A stretch of DNA of 64,000 nucleotides from contig JAVSMS010000001.1 of NCBI GenBank assembly GCA_032027085.1, positions 62,001 through 126,000 of the forward strand, given 5' to 3'. Position 1 is the first letter of the stretch, and each line of letters opens with the position of its first letter. The notes beneath the pieces are model-generated. The model ran no database searches and was not told where the DNA came from. It was given only the letters and a program-made list of their open reading frames with translations. The stretch comes from Pseudorhodoplanes sp. GTDB taxonomy: Bacteria > Pseudomonadota > Alphaproteobacteria > Rhizobiales > Xanthobacteraceae. Both the position numbers and the translations under genes were made by a program. Of this stretch, positions 38,078 to 46,689 are shown one piece after another.

Positions 38078-38211
38078 CGGAGAACTCCTGCCGGCAGGAT
38101 AGGCGATGCTGTGGGAAATTGAAAACCAACCCGGACAGCGCTGTTTGGCTAGGGCCGCAAAAACCAGTAGATTACCGGCCTGCCACACGGGGTCGCCTGC
38201 GGATAGGCGTT

Positions 38212-38231
38212 CAATTGACCCAAATCAATTG
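38212..38231. promoter_or_regulatory. FNR/FixK-type binding site upstream of usp
   Basis: CAATTGA, six bases, TCAATTG: a perfect 7-bp inverted repeat that includes the canonical TTGA-N6-TCAA (38215-38228). Centred about 72 bp before the usp ATG, fitting an activator site near -40. In rhizobia such sites bind FixK or FNR-type regulators under low oxygen. Confidence 0.8.
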
Positions 38232-38293
38232 TTACCGACCCTATCGATCTAGAGTATCTGTTGGAAGCCGTGAGAACGGATGGGAGCATTGCG

Positions 38294-39124
38294 ATGATCA
38301 AGGATATCGTTGTTAATTTGTCGCCGGGTGCCACGCGCGATGTCGCCGCACATTATGCGGTGTCGATCGCCGAGGCGTGCGGCGCGCATGTTGCCGGCAT
38401 CGCCTTTGCCTATGATCCGGTTCTCCCGGCCAGCGTAATGGGCGGCATTTCGGCGGACGTTTTCGATGTCCAGCGGCGCGAAAATGAAAAAATGGCGCAT
38501 GCCGTGATCGAGCAATTCGAATCGGCGGCCAAGCGTGCGGGGGTGTCCGCCGAATCGCAGATGCTCACTGCGACTATTGCCGGCGCCGCCGACATGTTCG
38601 CCGCTCTTGCCCGCCGCTTCGATATTGCCGTTGTGTCGCAGGTCACACCCGACACGATCGCGCCGGATGAGTTGCTGATGGAAGCCGCTCTGTTCGAAAG
38701 CGGGCGACCGCTGGTGATCGTGCCCTATATCCAGAAAGACCCGATCAAGCTCGACCGCGTCATCTGCTGCTGGGACGGCAGCCGCACCGCCGCACGCGCG
38801 ATCGGCGATGCCATGCCGCTGCTGCGAAAGTCGAAGGCGATCGATCTCGTGATCGTCGGCAAGGGCAAGATGAATGAGAAAGAATTGACCGGCGCCGATA
38901 TGGGCGCACATCTGGCCCGGCACGGATTGAAGGTCGACGTCAAGCGCATCCCCGCGGCCGATGTTGATGTCGCCAATGTGGTCCTGTCCTACGCCGCCGA
39001 TTCCGGCGCGGAATTCATCGTCATGGGCGGCTACGGCCACTCGCGCCTTCGCGAATATATTCTCGGCGGGGCGACCCGCGGCATTCTCGGCTCCATGACG
39101 GTCCCGGTCTTGATGTCGCACTGA
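38294..39124 (+). CDS. Universal stress protein with two UspA-type domains
   Basis: 276 residues. Domain 1 (about 1-140) starts MIKDIVVNLSPGATRDVAAHYAVSIA. Domain 2 (about 150-276) starts KLDRVICCWDGSRTAARAIGDAMPLL and ends with the ATP-binding type motif GGYGHSRLREYILGGATRGIL, so only the second domain appears nucleotide-binding. Cytosolic; roles in stress and low-oxygen survival are known for the family. A perfect FNR/FixK box lies upstream, which fits anaerobic induction. Confidence 0.92.
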   Translation: MIKDIVVNLSPGATRDVAAHYAVSIAEACGAHVAGIAFAYDPVLPASVMGGISADVFDVQRRENEKMAHAVIEQFESAAKRAGVSAESQMLTATIAGAADMFAALARRFDIAVVSQVTPDTIAPDELLMEAALFESGRPLVIVPYIQKDPIKLDRVICCWDGSRTAARAIGDAMPLLRKSKAIDLVIVGKGKMNEKELTGADMGAHLARHGLKVDVKRIPAADVDVANVVLSYAADSGAEFIVMGGYGHSRLREYILGGATRGILGSMTVPVLMSH

Positions 39125-39260
39125 TCATCCTGCCGTTATTCCGGCGTTTTCGAAAGGGAACCTTTTCGCGACGGACGGCGTTACCTAGCGCCGTCATTTC
39201 GGGGGAATCGTCCGCGTCCGCGGACGGACGACGCCAAGACTCGCGCGAAGAGGCAATCGG

Positions 39261-40373
39261 ATGACCGCTCCCTACTCGTTCGGGATCGAGGAGGAATATT
39301 TCCTTGTCGACGCGGACACGAAATTCGTCACGCGCGCAATGCCGCAGGGTTTCCTGAAGGCCGCCAAGGCGGCGCTGGACGGCAAGGTCACCGGCGAATT
39401 CCTGCAATCCCAGATCGAGGTGGTCAGCGCCCCGCAAACCGATATGGGCGAGGCGCGCGCTGAACTGCGCGCCTTGCGCATGGCACTGGCGGCCATTGCC
39501 GCCGAGCACAAACTCGCAATCATGGCGTCGGGCACGCACCCTACGGCGGTTTGGGAGCGTTCGCAGCAGACGGAAGGGCGCCGCTACGACACGGTGATGG
39601 ACGACCTGCAGATGATCGGCCGCCGCAACATGCTGTGCGGGCTGCATGTGCATGTGGAGTTGCCCGATCCCGCGCAGCGCATCGACGTGATGATGCGAAT
39701 GCTGCCCTATCTGCCGCTGTTTATCGCGCTCTCCACCTCCTCCCCGTTCTGGCGATCGCAACCGACCGGCCTTAAGGGATATCGTCTCGCCGCCTATGAC
39801 GAATTACCGCGCACCGGCATTCCCGAATTGTTTCGCACCCAGGCGGAATTCGATTCCTATATAGACGCGCTGGTGCGGGCGGGGGTTATGCCCGATTCAA
39901 GCTATATCTGGTGGGCCATCCGCCCGTCCCTCAAGCATCCGACGCTGGAATTGCGGGCACCGGATTGTTGCACCGATGTCGAACACAGCATCGCCATTGC
40001 CGCGCTTTATCGGACGCTCACACGATTCCTGGTGCGCCACGCGGAGCGCAACTGGTCCATGAACGCGGTGACCCGTGCGATCATTGTCGAGAACAAGTGG
40101 CGGGCGCAGCGTTACGGCGTGAACGGCACGTTCGTGAAGATCGAAGGCGACGGATCGATCACGGTCGCGCATATGCTCGACCGCGTTATTGCTGACATCA
40201 CGCCGGATGCAAAGGATCTGGGCTGCCTCGACGAGGTACTGCGCTGCCTGACCATCGTATCGAACGGCACCTCGGCCGACCGCCAGCTTGCCATTTTCAG
40301 GCCGCACGAGGACAATCCGGTGCCTGGCCTGCGCGCCGCAATCGACTGGATCGCGAAAGCGACGCTGCAATAG
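39261..40373 (+). CDS. ybdK: Carboxylate-amine ligase, YbdK family (GCS2)
   Basis: ATP-dependent ligase related to glutamate-cysteine ligase; E. coli YbdK has weak such activity, but the true substrate is unknown. 370 residues. Start SFGIEEEYFLVD with the catalytic acidic residues is diagnostic, followed by GTHPTAVW, GLHVHVEL, LSTSSPFW and the Arg-rich ENKWRAQRYG. Ends 6 bp before the convergent outer-membrane protein gene. Confidence 0.9.
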   Translation: MTAPYSFGIEEEYFLVDADTKFVTRAMPQGFLKAAKAALDGKVTGEFLQSQIEVVSAPQTDMGEARAELRALRMALAAIAAEHKLAIMASGTHPTAVWERSQQTEGRRYDTVMDDLQMIGRRNMLCGLHVHVELPDPAQRIDVMMRMLPYLPLFIALSTSSPFWRSQPTGLKGYRLAAYDELPRTGIPELFRTQAEFDSYIDALVRAGVMPDSSYIWWAIRPSLKHPTLELRAPDCCTDVEHSIAIAALYRTLTRFLVRHAERNWSMNAVTRAIIVENKWRAQRYGVNGTFVKIEGDGSITVAHMLDRVIADITPDAKDLGCLDEVLRCLTIVSNGTSADRQLAIFRPHEDNPVPGLRAAIDWIAKATLQ

Positions 40374-40379
40374 CGCGCT

Positions 40380-41411
40380 TCAGCGATTGAAGGCATAGGT
40401 CAGACCGCCGCCCACGAAGTAGCTGGTTTGGCCTGAAAAGCCTATGGTCGCCGGTGAACCAGTGAATGTGAAGAACTGGTCGGGCGCAAAATGTGGACTG
40501 ACAATGCCGGGCACCCGGCTATCCCATTCAACGCCGCCAAAAGCTCTGATCTGGACCTGCGATGCCGGAATGAAAATGAATTGAACCTGTGCCGCCGGCA
40601 CAATGGCCCAAGTATGCTCGGATGTGTCGATGAAGGTTGCGAGCAAGGGTCCGCCCACAAGATCAGCAAGCATATCGTTACCGGCCAAACTCGCACGGCG
40701 ATGTACAACTGCCACCGTTCCGCTCACGCCGAATTCAAACATCGTCGCGATCGGCATCGTAGCGCTCATGCCGAGTTTGATTCCGAGATCACTCCATTTC
40801 AATTTTGTATACGAATTATAAACCTCGAATGAATCGAGTTGCGTCAGCGTCTGACGTACGCGGACCGTGCCGGTGACAACCTCGATCGACGGCGTAAACG
40901 TCACACTGCCAATCTGCAAATCGCTTGCGGCATTGATACCGAAACGCCATCCGGAATAGTCGGTAGCCAGATTGGTCCAGTATTCACAGCCGCAGCCAAA
41001 GAATAGCGTGCCGTCCAGCCACATCTGTATGGGAGCAGAAGTGGTGGCATAGGCGGTTTGCGTTGCGTCGGCGCGAATGTACCCGCCGGTTAGCCCAATT
41101 CGGAGATTCGATCCAAGTATTGCGGGAAAATTACCCTCAGGGAGCACAAAACCAATACCGCCATTGATCGCCTGACCGGTCACGCGCGGCTTGAAGGCTT
41201 GTATAGGCCCAAGATCCGTAAATGTAACAGGGTCGGCCGTATGCACGCCGAGTGAGTAGGTCGGGAGATTAATACTGCGGTGGGAGCCATCGACCCAAAA
41301 AAAGACGCCGTTCGCACTCACAGACGCAGTGGGTGACAATCCCTGCGCCGCCGCAATGCCGGCTTGCATCGCCAAGGCCGCGACAGCCGCACGACAAAAT
41401 ATTCTGCCCAT
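40380..41411 (-). CDS. Predicted outer-membrane beta-barrel protein, unknown
   Basis: 343 residues from the ATG at 41411 with a clear signal peptide (cleavage after IAAAQ). The mature part has alternating hydrophobic strands (NLRIGLTGGYIRA, WRFGINAASDLQIGSVTFTPSIEVV) and ends GGGLTYAFNR; barrel topology is inferred. Contains FFGCGCEYW with two cysteines. Base composition is lower than the neighbours': 24 of 60 bases at 40801-40860 are G or C against 36 of 60 in ybdK at 39301-39360, suggesting recent acquisition. Follows tetR by 87 bp on the same strand. Confidence 0.65.
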   Translation of the reverse strand: MGRIFCRAAVAALAMQAGIAAAQGLSPTASVSANGVFFWVDGSHRSINLPTYSLGVHTADPVTFTDLGPIQAFKPRVTGQAINGGIGFVLPEGNFPAILGSNLRIGLTGGYIRADATQTAYATTSAPIQMWLDGTLFFGCGCEYWTNLATDYSGWRFGINAASDLQIGSVTFTPSIEVVTGTVRVRQTLTQLDSFEVYNSYTKLKWSDLGIKLGMSATMPIATMFEFGVSGTVAVVHRRASLAGNDMLADLVGGPLLATFIDTSEHTWAIVPAAQVQFIFIPASQVQIRAFGGVEWDSRVPGIVSPHFAPDQFFTFTGSPATIGFSGQTSYFVGGGLTYAFNR

Positions 41412-41498
41412 TATGCCCGGTCCCATCCCGCCATCAAAATATTGCGGAAACGCAGATGCGTGTCGAGCTTGGATCGAGCGGGACCAAAAAATTACACG

Positions 41499-42170
41499 TC
41501 ACGCGCCTTCGCCGATCGCCGGCAGCGCGACCTGCACGACAAGGCCGCGGGCGCGCGCGTCGTTGACGCCGAGCGCACGCAACGACAGCAGCGTCAACGT
41601 CTGCACCGCTTCACGGGTCTGGGCGGGATTGCCGTCGGCATCAGGCGCCAGCGGCCCAAGCAATCCTTCCAGCAGTGCGCCGACCAGCGCGGAAGACGAC
41701 AGCGTGACATCCTGTTGCGGAAGATGGCCGGCCTTCATCGCGGCGGCGATGCGCGATTGCAGCTCTTCCGCCAACGCGCTGCGGTAGGCGAGACGCACCC
41801 GCTCGATATCGGCGTCGACCGGTTCGGCGATCACGGCCCAGGCCAGGCGACGGTTGCGCAGCGCCCGGACAGCGAATGTCGCGATGGAGGCCGCCAGTGC
41901 CGATACCGGCCCGGGCGCGGCCCGGGCGGCGGTGCGGACGGCGGCGATCTCTTCTGCCGAAATGGCGCTGACGACCGCCGAGACCAGTGCGGTCTTGGAG
42001 GAGAAATACCGGTAGACCGTGCCGGTCGCGATACCGGCCCGTCTCGCCACGGGGACGATCTGAACCGCCACCATGCCGCCCTCGGCGGCGGCCAGCCGGG
42101 CGGCCTCAACAATCCTGGCCCGCCGGGCGGCTTGCCGACGGATCACGTTGTCAGTGCGGCGATAAGGCAT
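41499..42170 (-). CDS. TetR/AcrR family transcriptional regulator
   Basis: 223 residues. HTH: RARIVEAARLAAAEGGMVAVQIVPVARRAGIATGTVYRYFSSKTALVSA. The C-terminal ligand domain is divergent and gives no effector clue. A 24-bp palindrome sits 4-27 bp upstream of the ATG and is a likely autoregulatory operator. The gene lies between a ThDP enzyme gene (upstream) and the barrel protein gene (downstream), all leftward. Confidence 0.9.
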   Translation of the reverse strand: MPYRRTDNVIRRQAARRARIVEAARLAAAEGGMVAVQIVPVARRAGIATGTVYRYFSSKTALVSAVVSAISAEEIAAVRTAARAAPGPVSALAASIATFAVRALRNRRLAWAVIAEPVDADIERVRLAYRSALAEELQSRIAAAMKAGHLPQQDVTLSSSALVGALLEGLLGPLAPDADGNPAQTREAVQTLTLLSLRALGVNDARARGLVVQVALPAIGEGA

Positions 42171-42173
42171 GAA

Positions 42174-42197
42174 AAGAGTGAATCATGATTCACTCTT
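42174..42197. promoter_or_regulatory. 24-bp perfect palindrome at the tetR start
   Basis: AAGAGTGAATCA followed directly by its reverse complement (42174-42197). It lies between the ThDP gene stop (42221) and the tetR start (42170), where it would overlap the tetR promoter or leader. The ATTC/GAAT symmetry is typical of TetR operators. Confidence 0.75.
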
Positions 42198-42220
42198 CAG
42201 TGGCAAGTTGCAGCCGCAGG

Positions 42221-43903
42221 TCAGGAGCGGCCCGACAGGGCCTTCTGGCGGATCGCCCCAAGCGTGGTGGAAGGTGAAATGGCCTCCCCGGCGACCTTCA
42301 GGTGGATGATGGCCGGCTGGCCGGAGGCTTTGGCGTCGGCAAACGCCCTGGCGAAGTCAGCAGTCTGCTCCACCGTGGCGCCGAAGCCGCCGAAGGCCCG
42401 GGCATAGGCGGCAAAGTCCGGATTCCTCAGCGCCGTGGCCACGACCCGGCCCGGATATTCCCGTTCCTGATGCATGCGGATGGTGCCGTACATGCCATTG
42501 TCCACGACCGCGATGATCACCGGCAATTCGTATTGCACGGCGGTCGCAAATTCCTGCCCGTGCATCAGGAAATCGCCGTCGCCGGCGAGGCAGAACACCG
42601 TCCGCTCGGGATAAAGCCGCTGGATGCCGATCGCAGCCGGCACGCCGTAGCCCATCGAGCCGGAAGTCGGAGCGATCTGTGTCGCGAACCTGCGGAAGCG
42701 ATAGAAGCGGTGAATCCAGGCGGAGAAATTACCGGCGCCGTTGCAGACGAAATCCTCAGGCGCAAGTTGTGTGCGCAGCCAGGTCATGATCTCGCCGACA
42801 TTCACGCCTCCCGGCACTTCGGTCGCCTTTTCGCTGAAGGCGAGATAATCCGCATGCGCCGCCGTCGTGTCGTCGCGCCAGACGATCTCGGTCGGCGCCT
42901 GCAAGCCTTCGAGCGCGGCCGCGAAAGCCGTCGGCGCCGCATGAATGGCAAGCGTGGGACGATAGACGCGGCCAAGCTCCTCGATCCCCGGATGCACGTG
43001 CACGAAGGTCTGCTTCGGCGTCGGGATTTCGAACAGCGAATAGCTCTGCGAGGGCATCTCGCCCATGCGCCCGCCGACCAGAATGACGAGATCGGCCGCC
43101 TTGATGCGCGCCAGCAATTTCGGATTGGGCCCGATGCCGAGATCGCCCGCGTAACAGGGATGCAGCGCATCGAAAAGATGCGCTCTCCGGAACGTCGTCG
43201 CCACCGGCATCGCGAAACGCTCGGCGAAACGCATGACCGAGGCGCAGGCTTTCTCCGACCAGCGGCTGCCGCCGAGCAGCATCACCGGCTTCTTCGCCGC
43301 CCAGATGATTTTCTGCAGCCGCGACATGTCGGTGAGACCGGGCCAGGTTTCGACCGGCTCAAAAGGCAGCGCATCCGCCACGACCGCACGATCGGTCAGC
43401 ATGTCTTCCGGCAACGCGATCACCACCGGACCCGGCCGGCCATTCGTCGCTTCATGGAAGGCGCGCGAGACAAGCTCGGGGATGCGCGCGGCATCGTCGA
43501 TCTCGGTTGCCCATTTCGTCATGGTGCCGAACACGGCACGGTAGTTCAGCTCCTGAAACGCCTCGCGTTCGCGCATGTCGCGCGCCACCTGCCCGACGAA
43601 GACGATCATCGGGGTGGAATCCTGCATCGCGATGTGGATGCCGGCCGACGCATTGGTGGCGCCGGGGCCGCGCGTGACAAAGCAGATGCCGGGGCGCCCG
43701 GTCGCCTTGCCATGCGCCTCCGCCATCATGGATGCGCCGCCTTCCTGGCGGCACACGGTTATCGCGACGGAGCGGTCGTGGAAGGCGTCGAGCGCGGCGA
43801 GATAGCTCTCTCCCGGCACGCAGAACGCATGCTGCACGCCATGCGCAACAAGCTGGTCGACCAGGATTTCACCGCCGGTGCGAGACCCGTCATTAGCGCG
43901 CAT
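42221..43903 (-). CDS. Thiamine-diphosphate-dependent enzyme, acetolactate-synthase-like
   Basis: 560 residues in the standard three-domain order: Pyr (GGEILVDQLVAHGVQHAFCVPGES; catalytic Glu in CRQEGGASMMAEA), central domain, PP (GDGDFLMHGQEFATAVQYELPVIIAVVDNGMYGTIRMHQ, the ThDP/Mg motif GDG..N). Similar to acetolactate synthase or 2-oxoacid decarboxylases, but no regulatory subunit or biosynthetic neighbours are present, so a catabolic role is more likely. Follows the NIPSNAP gene by 15 bp, likely one operon. Confidence 0.9.
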   Translation of the reverse strand: MRANDGSRTGGEILVDQLVAHGVQHAFCVPGESYLAALDAFHDRSVAITVCRQEGGASMMAEAHGKATGRPGICFVTRGPGATNASAGIHIAMQDSTPMIVFVGQVARDMREREAFQELNYRAVFGTMTKWATEIDDAARIPELVSRAFHEATNGRPGPVVIALPEDMLTDRAVVADALPFEPVETWPGLTDMSRLQKIIWAAKKPVMLLGGSRWSEKACASVMRFAERFAMPVATTFRRAHLFDALHPCYAGDLGIGPNPKLLARIKAADLVILVGGRMGEMPSQSYSLFEIPTPKQTFVHVHPGIEELGRVYRPTLAIHAAPTAFAAALEGLQAPTEIVWRDDTTAAHADYLAFSEKATEVPGGVNVGEIMTWLRTQLAPEDFVCNGAGNFSAWIHRFYRFRRFATQIAPTSGSMGYGVPAAIGIQRLYPERTVFCLAGDGDFLMHGQEFATAVQYELPVIIAVVDNGMYGTIRMHQEREYPGRVVATALRNPDFAAYARAFGGFGATVEQTADFARAFADAKASGQPAIIHLKVAGEAISPSTTLGAIRQKALSGRS

Positions 43904-43918
43904 GGCATTTATCCTCGT

Positions 43919-44248
43919 TCAGGCGGGCTTCATGACCTGGTCGATATCGGCCGGGACCATCAGCGAGGTCTTCTGGCTAAGCAGATAGCCGGCCTCCGCA
44001 TTCTTCTGCAGATAGACTTGCCAATCCGGATCCGCCTGCATGGCGGCGCGGCGCGTCGCGCGATCGGCGGCGTCCTTGTACATCCAGATATGCACGATGG
44101 TGTTGAGCTCGCCGCTCTCCGCATACATGTAGGCCAGCGGCTTGCCGAGATGCCGCACCTGCGCCTGATACCCATATTTCTGGTATATTTCGATATGGGC
44201 TTGCATCTTGCCGGGCTTGATAACGTAGGTGCGGTGGTCGATCAGCAC
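43919..44248 (-). CDS. NIPSNAP family protein
   Basis: 109 residues from a GTG at 44248 with GGAGGG 6 nt upstream. NIPSNAP fold (dimeric alpha-beta barrel): LIDHRTYVIKPGKMQAHIEIYQKYG, YMYAESGELNTIVHIWMYKDAADR, RRAAMQADPDWQVYL. Function not established; such proteins often accompany degradation enzymes. Coupled to the ThDP enzyme gene. Confidence 0.88.
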   Translation of the reverse strand: MLIDHRTYVIKPGKMQAHIEIYQKYGYQAQVRHLGKPLAYMYAESGELNTIVHIWMYKDAADRATRRAAMQADPDWQVYLQKNAEAGYLLSQKTSLMVPADIDQVMKPA

Positions 44249-44336
44249 GTTTCCCTCCACTGAAATCGGCCCGCCCAAGCGGGCGCGCCGCAATTCAGCG
44301 TCCCGGCGCGGCCGGGTCAAGCGCAATTGCGGAAGA

Positions 44337-44753
44337 TCAGACGCGCTCGACGGTCGCCACCTGAAATGTGTGCATCTCGCCGTCTTCATCCCTGATCGAG
44401 ACATATTCCCCCGGCTGGAAGGCATGTTCTCCGAAGCGGTAGCCGGCTTCGTCGTCGAACTCGGCGGTGTTGTCGTAATCGAAAATCCAGCGGCCGGTCT
44501 TGCCGCCCGGCTTGTGCACCAGCCGGCCCATCTCGTCCTCCTCGCCCTCCCAGAATCTGCGGACCCCGCAATGCTCGCGATGTTCCCGCCACAGGCCGGG
44601 GTCGATGTGGCCATTTGCATCCAGCGGCGCCACGAATTCGTATCCGTGCCGCTCGGAGCCGTTCGGAAATTCCTTGGAGCGTGCCAAATTGAGGCGGATG
44701 CGCTTGAATTGAGGGGGCAGTGCCGTCACGGCAATCTCCTTGCTGAATATCAT
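44337..44753 (-). CDS. Conserved hypothetical protein
   Basis: 138 residues, soluble. Pattern FKRIRLNLARSKEFPNGSERHGYEFVAPLD, then GRWIFDYDNTAEFDDEAGYRFGEHAFQPGEYVSI, which I recognise only as a conserved rhizobial protein without function. A shorter start at a downstream GTG is possible. Gap of 88 bp to the NIPSNAP gene. Confidence 0.78.
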   Translation of the reverse strand: MIFSKEIAVTALPPQFKRIRLNLARSKEFPNGSERHGYEFVAPLDANGHIDPGLWREHREHCGVRRFWEGEEDEMGRLVHKPGGKTGRWIFDYDNTAEFDDEAGYRFGEHAFQPGEYVSIRDEDGEMHTFQVATVERV

Positions 44754-44836
44754 ATCAGTTTACATGAAACGGAAGCGTTGCAGCCGCGTTGATACGCCTC
44801 AACATTCTGGCGACCTTGTTCCGGCATTTTTCCACC

Positions 44837-46384
44837 ATGGTCCAATCCACCGACGCCCAAGGGGACGTACTGGCTTTCCTCGCCGACCCGGCCAGCCATG
44901 GCGGGCATCCGGTCACGCGCATCGACACGCACGCGGCGGCGGTGTTTCTGGCCGGCGACCGCGCACTGAAAATCAAGCGCGCGGTACGGTTTCCGTTCCT
45001 CGACTATTCCACCCTGGAGAAGCGCAAGACGGCCTGCGAGGCGGAGCTTGCCATCAACCGGCGCACGGCCCCTGAAATCTACCGGCGTGTCGTCGCTATC
45101 ACAAAAAGGGATGGCGGCGGATTCGAGATCGGCGGCGGTGGCGACGTGATGGAATGGGCGCTGGAGATGCGCCGCTTCGACGAGAGCGCAACGCTCGATC
45201 ATCTGGCCGCCCGAGGCAGAATCGATCTGCCGCTGGCCGACACACTCGGCCGCGTGATCGCCGGCGCTCACCGGGATGCGCCCATCGCCGATGCCGGCGC
45301 CTGGATCGATGCGCTTGGTCAATATGTCGAGCAAAACGACGCGGCATTTTCTGAAATGCGCGATCTGTTTCCCGCCCGCGATGTCGCAATGCTGACCGAC
45401 GCGAGCCGCGCGGCTCACGCGAAGCTGCAGTCGCTGTTGCGCCGGCGCGGCGAGGAAGGCTTGATCCGCCGGGTGCACGGGGACCTGCATCTCGGCAACA
45501 TCGTGCTGATCGACGGCAAGCCGGTTCTGTTCGACGCGATCGAGTTCGACCCGGTAGTCGCCTCCGGCGACGTTCTCTACGACCTTGCCTTCGTGCTGAT
45601 GGATCTCATCGCGCGCGATCTGCACCCTGCGGCCAATGTCTTATTCAACCGCTATCTCATTGAGGCTGCGCGCGATTCGGATTTCGATGCGCTGGCTGGG
45701 TTGCCGCTGTTCCTGTCGTTGCGGGCGGCGATCCGCGCCAAGGTGACGGCAGCACGTCTCAATACCGCGACTGCGGAGAAGGCGACGGCCATCCGCGAAT
45801 CCGCAACGAGTTATTTTACGCTTGCGCGGCACCTGATGGCGCCGCCGTCTCCCCGGCTGATCGCCGTCGGCGGATTATCGGGCACAGGAAAGTCCGTGCT
45901 GGCGCGCGCATTGGCTCCCAGCATCGATCCGGCCCCAGGCGCGGTCCTTCTGCGCTCGGACGTCATGCGAAAGCGGATGTTCGGTGTGGCGGAAGCCAAT
46001 CCGCTGCCGCAGCAGGCCTATGCAGCGGACGTGACGGCGAGGCTTTATGAGTTTCTGGCAGACAATGCTCGCAGGGTCATCGCGGCCGGCCACTCGGCCA
46101 TTGTCGATGCAGTCTTTGCACGACAGGAAGAGCGCGGTCTGCTCACACATTTGACGCGAACGCACGGCGTTGCCTTCACCGGATTGTTCCTCACAGCCGA
46201 TCTTGCAACCCGCATCAAGCGCGTGGGCGCCCGCGTCAATGATGCCTCCGATGCCGATGCAGCCGTGGCGCAACGTCAGGAGCAATATGATCTCGGCTTG
46301 CTCGACTGGATGCGCATCGATGCGTCCGGCACGCCCGAGCAGACCCTGGCACGGGCCAAAGATGCGCTCTCTCACAAACCGTAA
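44837..46384 (+). CDS. Phosphotransferase-P-loop kinase fusion protein
   Basis: 515 residues from the ATG at 44837. First part (about 1-330) is an aminoglycoside-phosphotransferase-like kinase with the catalytic HGDLHLGNIVL and the Asp in LFDAIEFD. Second part (about 345-515) is a P-loop NTPase/kinase with Walker A VGGLSGTGKSVLA, then AAGHSAIVDAVFA. This fusion is known as a bifunctional phosphotransferase/ATP-binding protein; substrate unknown. Overlaps convergent azlD by 13 bp. Confidence 0.87.
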   Translation: MVQSTDAQGDVLAFLADPASHGGHPVTRIDTHAAAVFLAGDRALKIKRAVRFPFLDYSTLEKRKTACEAELAINRRTAPEIYRRVVAITKRDGGGFEIGGGGDVMEWALEMRRFDESATLDHLAARGRIDLPLADTLGRVIAGAHRDAPIADAGAWIDALGQYVEQNDAAFSEMRDLFPARDVAMLTDASRAAHAKLQSLLRRRGEEGLIRRVHGDLHLGNIVLIDGKPVLFDAIEFDPVVASGDVLYDLAFVLMDLIARDLHPAANVLFNRYLIEAARDSDFDALAGLPLFLSLRAAIRAKVTAARLNTATAEKATAIRESATSYFTLARHLMAPPSPRLIAVGGLSGTGKSVLARALAPSIDPAPGAVLLRSDVMRKRMFGVAEANPLPQQAYAADVTARLYEFLADNARRVIAAGHSAIVDAVFARQEERGLLTHLTRTHGVAFTGLFLTADLATRIKRVGARVNDASDADAAVAQRQEQYDLGLLDWMRIDASGTPEQTLARAKDALSHKP

Positions 46385-46689
46385 GCACGGCAGGCGCTGG
46401 CCACGGCGACGCCGAGTGCGACGGCGATGAATTCGTTGCGCCGGAACAGCATGAATCCGATCACCGTTCCGATGGTCAGGTAACCGGTCAGGCCGCTCTT
46501 CACCACCACCGGCAACACCAATGCGATGATGACCGAGCCCGGCAAAGCCTCCAGCATCTTGCGCACGCGCGGCGTGATCGGAACATGACCCATCAGCCAG
46601 AAACCGCCAAGCCGCATCGCTTGTGTCGCTACCGACATGGCGCAGATCGCGATAATCGCCGCGTAAGGCAGAACATCATTTGCGGTCAT
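46372..46689 (-). CDS. azlD: AzlD-like branched-chain amino-acid exporter small subunit
   Basis: 105 residues with about four membrane helices; family pattern PYAAIIAICAMSVATQAMRLGGFWLM and ALPGSVIIALVLPVVVKSG. Works with AzlC in amino-acid export. Overlaps azlC by 14 bp at its start and the convergent kinase gene at its end. Confidence 0.92.
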   Translation of the reverse strand: MTANDVLPYAAIIAICAMSVATQAMRLGGFWLMGHVPITPRVRKMLEALPGSVIIALVLPVVVKSGLTGYLTIGTVIGFMLFRRNEFIAVALGVAVASACRAYGL

